From contig JBBDQV010000022.1 in NCBI GenBank assembly GCA_040905845.1, positions 1-11,891 on the forward strand: 11,891 bases of DNA. The letters run 5' to 3'. The stretch comes from VGDP01 sp040905845. GTDB lineage: Bacteria > Pseudomonadota > Alphaproteobacteria > SP197. Both the position numbers and the translations under genes were made by a program. The notes under the pieces are model-generated. The model searched no databases. It saw only the letters and a list, made by a program, of their open reading frames with translations, and was not told where the DNA came from. Shown here piece by piece: positions 7,409-11,891 of the stretch (positions within the stretch are counted from its first letter, which is position 1; every line of letters starts with the position of its first letter).

Positions 7409-8446
7409 TCAGCCCATGATCGCGCGTTCGATCGCGGCGCGGTCGAGGCCCTTGGGGCCGATGACGACCAGGCGGCAGCGGCGCTCCTCGCCGGCGCGCC
7501 ACGGGCGGTCGAAGTGCCCTTGCAGGCGCGCCCCCACCGCCTGGACGACGTGGCGAGCGTCGCTCCCTTCGATCGCGGCGAAGCCCTTGAGGCGCAGAAT
7601 GGGATGGGCGGCCAGGACGGGCTTCAGCCGTGCGTGCAGCGCCTCGGTCGTCGCCGCGGGCGCGAAGGCGAAACTGAAGCTCTCGAAATCGTCGTGCTCG
7701 TGGGCGAGGCCGACGGCGTCGTGGCACGACGGCCGCCGGTCGAGGTCGGATTCGGCGCGTGCCTCGAGCCCGAGCAGCACGGCCGCGTCGATGCGTCCAT
7801 GCGCCGCGGCGAGGCTGCGCACGGGCCGCGGACTCGCCGCCGCGACGCGCCGGCCGGCCCGCTCGAGCCCGTCGGCGTCCAGAAGGTCGGCCTTGTTGAG
7901 CACGATCAGGTCGGCGCACGCGATCTGGTCGACGAACACCTCCTCGATCGGATCGTCGTGGCCGAGCGCCGGGTCGGCGGCGCGCTGGGCGGCCAACGCG
8001 GCGGCGTCGGCGACGACCCCGCCGTCGGCCACCGCCGCCGCGTCGATGACGGCGATGACGCCGTCGACGGTGACGCGGGTCGCGACCTCGGGCCAGGCGA
8101 ACGCCTTGACCAGGGGCTTGGGCAGCGTGAGACCCGAGGTCTCGATGACGATGTGCTCGGGCGGGTCGGGCCGCTCGATCAGGCGCAGCATGGTCGGCAG
8201 GAACTCATCCGCCACGGTGCAGCACAGGCAGCCGTTGGTCAGCTCGACGATGTCCTCCTCGGCGCAGCCGGGCAGCCCGCACGCCGCCAGCAGCCCGGCG
8301 TCCACGCCGACCTCGCCGAACTCGTTGATGACGAGCGCGAGCCGGCGGCCGCGCGCGGTCTCGATCAGATGGCGGATCAGCGTGGTCTTGCCGGCGCCGA
8401 GGAAACCGGTCACCACGGTCGCCGGGATCTTGCCGCTGAGCGTCAT
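7409..8446 (-). CDS. cobW: CobW-type GTPase metallochaperone
   Basis: This G3E-family GTPase (COG0523) is thought to deliver Co(II) to the cobaltochelatase. The 345-residue protein has the P-loop GFLGAGKTT (14-22), the metal-binding CLCC motif (73-76, in NGCLCCTV), ETSGL (102-106) and the guanine-specificity motif NKAD (194-197). A cysteine/histidine-rich loop (CHDAVGLAHEHDD, 241-253) precedes the C-terminal CobW_C domain (FESFSFAF onward) and could be a second metal site. The start at 8446 overlaps the cobU stop (ATGA), and cobN follows after 3 nt. Direct linkage to cobN favours a genuine cobalt chaperone over a zinc-related paralogue. Confidence 0.94.
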   Translation of the reverse strand: MTLSGKIPATVVTGFLGAGKTTLIRHLIETARGRRLALVINEFGEVGVDAGLLAACGLPGCAEEDIVELTNGCLCCTVADEFLPTMLRLIERPDPPEHIVIETSGLTLPKPLVKAFAWPEVATRVTVDGVIAVIDAAAVADGGVVADAAALAAQRAADPALGHDDPIEEVFVDQIACADLIVLNKADLLDADGLERAGRRVAAASPRPVRSLAAAHGRIDAAVLLGLEARAESDLDRRPSCHDAVGLAHEHDDFESFSFAFAPAATTEALHARLKPVLAAHPILRLKGFAAIEGSDARHVVQAVGARLQGHFDRPWRAGEERRCRLVVIGPKGLDRAAIERAIMG

Positions 8447-9003
8447 GGCGAGGGTCCTTGCTTCAGGACGATCGGCAGGCCGGCCGCGACGAGGACGACA
8501 GTTTCGACCGCGCGGGCAACACTTTGGTTGAGCCGGCCCTGGGCGTCGCGGAAGGCGCGGGCCAGCGCGTTCTCCGGCACGATGCCCAACCCGACCTCGT
8601 TGCTGACGAAGACGAGCCGGCCGGCCAGGCGCGGCAGCAGGGCGATCAGTCGCTCGGATTCCGCGCCGGCGTCGCGCTCCGCGCCCAGCAGGTTGGCGAG
8701 CCAAAGCGTCAGGCAATCGACGACGACCGCGCGGCCTGGCGCGCACGCGCCCGCAAGCGCGCCCGTCAGGTCGAGCGGCTCCTCGATCGTGGTCCACGCG
8801 GGTCCACGGCGCGCTCGATGCAGGGCGATGCGATCGGCCATCTCGGCATCGCGCGCGGCCCCGGTGGCTAGGTAAATGGGCTGCCCGGCCGCCGCCGCGA
8901 GCGCCTCGGCGTGCGCGCTCTTGCCCGAGCGCGCGCCGCCCAGGACGAGCGTCGAGCGCGGCGGATCACGAGAAAGTCTGGCCTTGGCGGTGTCGACGGA
9001 CAC
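8443..9003 (-). CDS. cobU: Bifunctional adenosylcobinamide kinase / adenosylcobinamide-phosphate guanylyltransferase (CobP, enteric CobU)
   Basis: The enzyme phosphorylates adenosylcobinamide and then transfers GMP to make adenosylcobinamide-GDP, the substrate of CobS. The 186-residue protein shows the P-loop LGGARSGKS (21-29) and the HRARRG-W segment, with His62 as the probable guanylylated histidine (His46 in Salmonella CobU). It also has VVDCLTLWLANLL (94-106) and VSNEVGLGIVPENALARAFR (133-152). Translation probably starts at GTG (9003), because a strong Shine-Dalgarno (GGAGGGAGGAG, 9020-9010) sits six bases upstream and no ATG lies in a suitable position. It is the first gene after the cobalamin riboswitch and so the first regulated gene of the run. 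The symbol cobP is used in the Pseudomonas denitrificans nomenclature. Confidence 0.95.
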   Translation of the reverse strand: MSVDTAKARLSRDPPRSTLVLGGARSGKSAHAEALAAAAGQPIYLATGAARDAEMADRIALHRARRGPAWTTIEEPLDLTGALAGACAPGRAVVVDCLTLWLANLLGAERDAGAESERLIALLPRLAGRLVFVSNEVGLGIVPENALARAFRDAQGRLNQSVARAVETVVLVAAGLPIVLKQGPSP

Positions 9004-9009
9004 GGCGTT

Positions 9010-9025
9010 CTCCTCCCTCCGAGGA
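9010..9025 (-). promoter_or_regulatory. cobU ribosome-binding site with a candidate sequestering hairpin
   Basis: Read on the minus strand, TCCTC (9025-9021) is followed by GGAGG and then GAGGA (9015-9011). These can form a 5-bp stem with a 5-nt loop that buries both halves of the Shine-Dalgarno sequence. No hairpin followed by a T-run lies between the aptamer and the GTG, so control at translation initiation is more likely than termination. The Shine-Dalgarno itself is clear; the hairpin is short and its switching role is inferred. Confidence 0.45.
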
Positions 9026-9045
9026 TGGCGTCATCGCGCGGCGCA

Positions 9046-9212
9046 GAGATGTCCTGGCTCGGGGTCGTCGACCGCGGCTCCTTCCCGGCCCGGTCTTGGC
9101 GACCGGTACCAGTGGTTCTTGCCGCGGCCTCGCCGCTTACAGTTGCGGGGGCAGCACCGGCCTGGCGGTTGCCCGCGTCACCGGCTTCCCTCACGTCGCC
9201 GCGGGGCGGACC
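9046..9212 (-). promoter_or_regulatory. Cobalamin (adenosylcobalamin) riboswitch aptamer
   Basis: Read on the minus strand, this region shows the conserved cobalamin riboswitch elements in the right order. GAGGGAAGCCGGTG (9192-9179) comes first, then the B12-box core GCTGCCCCCGCAACTGTAAG (9155-9136). Next are CCACTGG (9114-9108), a variable hairpin CCGGTC/GACCGG (9106-9101 with 9095-9090), GGGAAGGAGCC (9086-9076) and the closing GAGCCAGGACATC (9060-9048). Binding of adenosylcobalamin would fold the element and reduce expression of cobU and the genes after it. The aptamer sits between the cobC stop and the cobU start. Exact ends are estimated from the conserved blocks. Confidence 0.95.
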
Positions 9213-9218
9213 CTAGCA
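9210..9218 (-). promoter_or_regulatory. Possible extended -10 promoter element for the cobU operon
   Basis: The minus-strand TGCTAGGGT just upstream of the aptamer resembles an extended -10 box (TGnTAnnnT). There is no convincing -35 hexamer at the usual distance, which would fall at the cobC stop codon. It overlaps the presumed 5' edge of the riboswitch, so it could equally be aptamer sequence. This is a weak candidate only. Confidence 0.2.
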
Positions 9219-9235
9219 CGCGCGCGCCTGGCCGG

Positions 9236-9853
9236 CTACTTCGGCGCGAGGTTGATCCACCCCACCCGCCAGGCGTCCGCGCGCCCGTCCTCGCCGAGGT
9301 GGTCGAGCCGGGTGATGCCGAGGTTGACCGTGGAGATCCTGAGCGCGATCTCGGGATCGAGCCCAAGCGCGTGGGCGACGGCGGCGCGGATGGTGCCGCC
9401 GTGGGCGACGCAGACGATGTCGCGGCCAACGTGCTCGGCGGTCAGGCGCAGGATCACGGGGACGGCACGCTCGATCAGCTCGACGAAGCTCTCGCCCTCG
9501 GGCGGCCGGTGACGCGCCGGGGCGAGCCAAAACCGGTGCCCGCCCATCGCGCGGTCGACCTCCTCGTAGCTCAGGCCGTGCCAGGCGCCGAAGTTCTGCT
9601 CGCCGAGGTCGGGCTCGACGCGGGGCGTGCCGGTGTCGAGCCCGGCGGCACGGATGCCCTCGGCGGTCTGGCGCGCCCGGGTCAGGTGGCTCGTGACCCA
9701 GACCGCGCCCGGCGGCAGCTTGCGCGCGAGGCCGTCGAACGACGCCGTGTCCGAGACGTCGGCGATGGGGTCGGTCGAGCCGTAGATGGTGCCGTCGGGG
9801 TTGATGACCGGGGCGTGGCGCACCCACCACCAGCGGGTGACGGTCAGGCTCAT
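9236..9853 (-). CDS. cobC: Histidine phosphatase family protein, probable alpha-ribazole phosphatase (CobC-type)
   Basis: The 205-residue protein belongs to the histidine phosphatase (phosphoglycerate mutase-like) superfamily. It has VRHAP (11-15) with the probable phospho-acceptor His13, SHLTRARQTA (55-64) with Arg59, and the second catalytic histidine in VAHGGTIRA (149-157, His151). The first motif reads RHA rather than the more common RHG. Given its position immediately after cobS (ATGA overlap), it most likely removes the phosphate from alpha-ribazole-5'-phosphate or adenosylcobalamin-5'-phosphate, the last step of nucleotide-loop assembly. The family is broad, so the substrate is inferred from context. 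It ends 24 bp before the riboswitch and is not under its direct control. The start ATG has no strong ribosome-binding site, in line with coupling to cobS. Confidence 0.85.
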   Translation of the reverse strand: MSLTVTRWWWVRHAPVINPDGTIYGSTDPIADVSDTASFDGLARKLPPGAVWVTSHLTRARQTAEGIRAAGLDTGTPRVEPDLGEQNFGAWHGLSYEEVDRAMGGHRFWLAPARHRPPEGESFVELIERAVPVILRLTAEHVGRDIVCVAHGGTIRAAVAHALGLDPEIALRISTVNLGITRLDHLGEDGRADAWRVGWINLAPK

Positions 9854-10620
9854 GCCAGCGCCGCGACGACCAGCAGCACGGCGAACTCGACCAGCTGCTG
9901 GGCCGCGCCCAGGACGTCGCCGGTCTGGCCGCCGAACAAGCGCCGGGCCAGCAGCGCGACGCCGAACAGAACCATGCCGCCGAACACCAATCCGGCAAGC
10001 GTCGCCAACAGGCCGACGGCCAGCCAGGCAATCCCGGTTCCCACCGCGATGGCGACGAGCGCCATTTCGGCCGAGGGCGCGCCCGCGGCGGCGCTCAGGC
10101 CGTCGCCACGGGCCGCCGGCACGGCGTGCATCAGGGGCGCGAGCGCGGCGCGGCTCAGCGCCCCGGCGGCGATCAGCGCGCCGAGCGCCTCGGCTCCGGC
10201 GCCGATCTGGGCGAGCGCCGCGACCCGGCCGAGCGTCACCAGGATCAGGGCGAGGACGCCGAACGCGCCGATGCCCGAGGCGCGCAGGGCGGCGAGCCGG
10301 GCCTCGCGGCCGCCACGCACGCCGAGCCCGTCGGCCGTATCGGCGAGCCCGTCCTCGTGCAGCGCTCCGGTCAGCGTGACCGTGACGATCACGGCGACAA
10401 CGCCCGCCGCCATGGCGCCGAGACCCAGGCCCCGGGCCAGCGCGAAGGCGAGGCCCGCCGCGAGCCCGACGCCGGCGCCGATGACGGGGAACGCCCACGC
10501 GACGCGACCCAGCGCCACGGCCGGCGCGCGCACCGGCAGCACGGTGAAGAACCCGACGGCGGCGGCGAGCGCGTCGCGCCAATCGGGCGTCGTCGTCGGT
10601 TGGTCCTCGTCCTCGTCCAT
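9850..10620 (-). CDS. cobS: Adenosylcobinamide-GDP ribazoletransferase (cobalamin synthase; CobV in P. denitrificans)
   Basis: This integral membrane enzyme joins adenosylcobinamide-GDP with alpha-ribazole (or its phosphate) to give cobalamin (phosphate). The 256-residue length is typical. The N-terminus carries the conserved FFTVLPV (24-30), then the acidic substrate/metal motif GALHEDGLADTADG (85-98). RASGIGAFG (113-121) and GGQTGDVLGAAQQ (230-242) follow. Several hydrophobic helices fill the rest. An acidic, disordered-looking leader (MDEDEDQ) precedes the family domain. The ATG at 10620 has GAGGGA about ten bases upstream. It is the first gene of the minus-strand run, transcribed away from cobT across a 70-bp gap, and overlaps cobC by an ATGA. 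Confidence 0.95.
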   Translation of the reverse strand: MDEDEDQPTTTPDWRDALAAAVGFFTVLPVRAPAVALGRVAWAFPVIGAGVGLAAGLAFALARGLGLGAMAAGVVAVIVTVTLTGALHEDGLADTADGLGVRGGREARLAALRASGIGAFGVLALILVTLGRVAALAQIGAGAEALGALIAAGALSRAALAPLMHAVPAARGDGLSAAAGAPSAEMALVAIAVGTGIAWLAVGLLATLAGLVFGGMVLFGVALLARRLFGGQTGDVLGAAQQLVEFAVLLVVAALA

Positions 10621-10648
10621 GGAAAGTGGTTCCCTCGCGTCGGCGCCT

Positions 10649-10677
10649 CTGTTACCTGACGCGACCCGATCGTACAA
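10649..10677 (-). promoter_or_regulatory. Weak candidate sigma70 promoter for cobS
   Basis: In the cobS/cobT divergent gap the minus strand has TTGTAC (10677-10672), a 17-bp spacer and TAACAG (10654-10649), placing transcription start about 20 nt before the cobS ATG. Both hexamers match consensus poorly, but spacing and location are right. No cobalamin-riboswitch motif is present in this 70-bp gap, and I see no clear promoter for cobT on the plus strand. Confidence 0.25.
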
Positions 10678-10690
10678 CCGCGCGAAGTCA

Positions 10691-11710
10691 ATGATCGCCC
10701 CGCAACGCTTCGCCGACGTCCGCGCGCTCGTCGCCGACCTGCCCGGTCCCGACGCGGGCGCCGGCGCGCGCGCGGCCGCGCGCGAGGCGATCTTGACCAA
10801 ACCGGCCGGTTCGCTCGGCCGGCTCGAAACATTGGTCCAGTGGCTCGCCGCGTGGCAAGGTCTCGATCCGCCCCGGCTCGAAACCATCCGCATCGCGCTC
10901 TTCGCCGGCAACCACGGCGTCGTCGCCCAGGGCGTCTCGGCCTACCCGGGGACGGTCACGGCGCAGATGGTGGCGAACTTCCAGGCCGGCGGCGCCGCGA
11001 TCAACCAGCTCGCGCGGGTCGCGGGGGCCGGCCTCGAGGTCGTCGCGCTCGAGCTCGACCGTCCGACCGAGGACTTCACTCTCGCGCCGGCCATGACCGA
11101 GGCCGACTGCGTCGCGGCCATCGCGCGCGGCATGGCGGCAGTCGAGGCCGGAACCGACCTCGTCTGCCTCGGCGAGATGGGGATCGGCAACACCACGGCC
11201 GCGGCAATGCTCGCCTTCGCCCTCCATGGCGGCCTGGCCGCCGATTGGGCCGGACGTGGCACCGGGCTCGACGACGCCGGGCTCGCGCGCAAGGTGAGCG
11301 TGCTCGAGGCCGCGCGCGCGCGCCACGGCGATGCGCTCGGCGACCCGCTCGAGGCGTTGCGCCGGGTCGGCGGGCGCGAGCTCGCCGCGCTCGCCGGCGC
11401 CGTGCTCGCCGCGCGCAAGGCCCGCGTGCCGGTGCTGCTCGACGGCTACGTCACGACCGCGGCGGCGGCGGTGCTGGCGCGGCTCAGGCCGGACGCGCTC
11501 GACCACTGCCGGCTCGGCCATTGCTCGGCCGAGCCCGGACACCGCCGGCTCGCCGCCGCGCTAGGGCTCGAGCCGATCCTCGATCTCGGCCTGCGCCTCG
11601 GCGAGGGCTCGGGCGCCGCGCTCGCTGCGCTCATCCTCAAGGCCGCCGTCGCCACCCACGCCGGCATGGCCACCTTCGCCGAGGCGGGGGTGAGCGGGAA
11701 GGCGAAGTGA
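10691..11710 (+). CDS. cobT: Nicotinate-nucleotide--dimethylbenzimidazole phosphoribosyltransferase (CobU in P. denitrificans)
   Basis: The enzyme makes alpha-ribazole-5'-phosphate from nicotinate mononucleotide and 5,6-dimethylbenzimidazole, giving the lower ligand that CobS attaches. The 339-residue protein shows ILTKPAGSLGRLE (34-46), FAGNHGVVAQGVSAYP (71-86), GEMGIGNTTAAAML (161-174), LDGYVTTAAAAVL (240-252) and the catalytic region LRLGEGSGAA (301-310). Glu305 is the likely counterpart of the Salmonella catalytic Glu317, and Glu162 lies in the second conserved motif. The ATG at 10691 is chosen because the family domain begins right after it; the upstream ribosome-binding site is weak. 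The frame stays open far upstream, but only as antisense of cobS and cobC. It is the sole clearly plus-strand gene and diverges from cobS. Confidence 0.95.
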   Translation: MIAPQRFADVRALVADLPGPDAGAGARAAAREAILTKPAGSLGRLETLVQWLAAWQGLDPPRLETIRIALFAGNHGVVAQGVSAYPGTVTAQMVANFQAGGAAINQLARVAGAGLEVVALELDRPTEDFTLAPAMTEADCVAAIARGMAAVEAGTDLVCLGEMGIGNTTAAAMLAFALHGGLAADWAGRGTGLDDAGLARKVSVLEAARARHGDALGDPLEALRRVGGRELAALAGAVLAARKARVPVLLDGYVTTAAAAVLARLRPDALDHCRLGHCSAEPGHRRLAAALGLEPILDLGLRLGEGSGAALAALILKAAVATHAGMATFAEAGVSGKAK

Positions 11711-11763
11711 GGGCACGTCGATCGAGACGAATCCAAAACTGGCGATCACGCGAGGGAGTCTCC

Positions 11764-11891
11764 ATGCAGGATGTACATGTTAGAGCCCGTTTGAGAATGA
11801 CCACCTATCCGTTCACACGGTCGTCATGCACGGACCTGGCCCACGGCTGTCCGGTTGGGGCGAGCAACGCTGTTCGGAGTTTGGCGCCGTA
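11764..11891 (+). CDS. Possible start of an unidentified gene running off the edge
   Basis: An ATG at 11764 has a good ribosome-binding site (GAGGGAG at 11752-11758, five bases before it), and its frame is open for 42 codons to the window end. The peptide begins MQDVHVRARLRMTTYP and matches no family I recognise. Third positions are mixed rather than G/C-dominated, so codon use differs from every other gene here. The real start of a gene may be followed by an insertion after a few codons, or the frame may be open by chance. Confidence 0.25.
   Translation, partial: MQDVHVRARLRMTTYPFTRSSCTDLAHGCPVGASNAVRSLAP
11783..11891. mobile_element. Candidate terminus of an insertion sequence (partial)
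   Basis: The sequence GAGCCCGTTTGAGAATGA beginning at 11783 resembles the type of terminal inverted repeat seen in many IS5-family elements, which often start GAG and carry a TTTGAGAA-like stretch. It is directly preceded by TTA, a plausible TNA-type target. The composition shift starts near here. Neither a transposase nor the other end is visible, so this rests on resemblance only. Confidence 0.22.

Larger units (their letters stand above)
11711..11891. other. Non-cobalamin right edge with lower GC content
   Basis: The 181 bases after the cobT stop are visibly less GC-rich than the rest of the window and contain A/T-rich words such as ATCCAAAACT and ATGTACATGT. An imperfect short hairpin (CGTC at 11716-11719 with GACG at 11726-11729) lies just after cobT, but it has no T-run and is not a convincing terminator. 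The region may mark the end of the cobalamin locus. Confidence 0.5.

Noticed and set aside
6114..7919. A 601-codon minus-strand frame across the cobN/cobW junction
   Set aside because: It is an out-of-frame shadow of cobN and cobW with repetitive Arg/Pro content. The genuine frames there carry full family motifs.
8876..10690. Upstream extension of the cobT frame back through cobC and cobS
   Set aside because: The extension is antisense to the riboswitch, cobC and cobS, and consists of low-complexity Ala/Ser/Arg/Pro. CobT homology starts at 10691.
11711..11735. Rho-independent terminator after cobT
   Set aside because: Only a 4-bp stem (CGTC/GACG) can form and no T-run follows.
1..11891. CRISPR array, tRNA or rRNA genes
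   Set aside because: No regularly spaced direct repeats, no tRNA cloverleaf with a conserved T-arm and no rRNA-like segments were found on either strand by reading.

Overview
The window is a very GC-rich stretch of bacterial chromosome filled almost entirely by a late-stage, aerobic-type cobalamin (vitamin B12) biosynthesis locus. Third codon positions are almost all G or C. The gene set (cobN-type cobaltochelatase, cobW, cobO, cobQ, CobP/CobU, CobS/CobV, CobT/CobU) and the gene order suggest an alphaproteobacterium of the Rhodospirillales or Rhizobiales sort. That assignment rests on gene content and composition only; no rRNA or other phylogenetic marker is present.

Layout, right to left along the minus strand. 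cobS (10620-9850) and cobC (9853-9236) overlap by an ATGA. A cobalamin riboswitch (about 9212-9046) follows, and after it a tightly packed run: cobU/cobP (9003-8443), cobW (8446-7409), cobN (7405-3656), a CPBP-family intramembrane protease (3653-2898), cobO (2901-2272), a secreted SYLF-domain protein (2245-1559) and cobQ (1584-79). The 5' end of another gene (82-1) leaves the window at the left. Five of these junctions are 4-bp or 26-bp overlaps and the others are gaps of 2, 3 and 26 nt, so the run is very probably one translationally coupled operon. On the plus strand, cobT (10691-11710) diverges from cobS across a 70-bp gap. The last 181 bp (11711-11891) are less GC-rich and may hold the start of another gene and/or the end of an insertion sequence.

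How the genes work together. CobW and CobN serve cobalt delivery and insertion into hydrogenobyrinate diamide. CobO adenosylates the corrin and CobQ amidates it to adenosylcobyric acid. CobU/CobP activates adenosylcobinamide to the GDP form. CobT makes alpha-ribazole phosphate, CobS joins the two halves, and CobC is the likely alpha-ribazole-phosphate phosphatase. The riboswitch would repress the cobU-to-cobQ block when cobalamin is plentiful. It lies downstream of cobS-cobC on the same strand, so those two genes and divergent cobT are not under its direct control.

No wholly new system is evident. The most unusual content is two non-cobalamin genes built into the operon (the CPBP protease and the SYLF protein), the internal position of the riboswitch, and the compositionally odd right edge.
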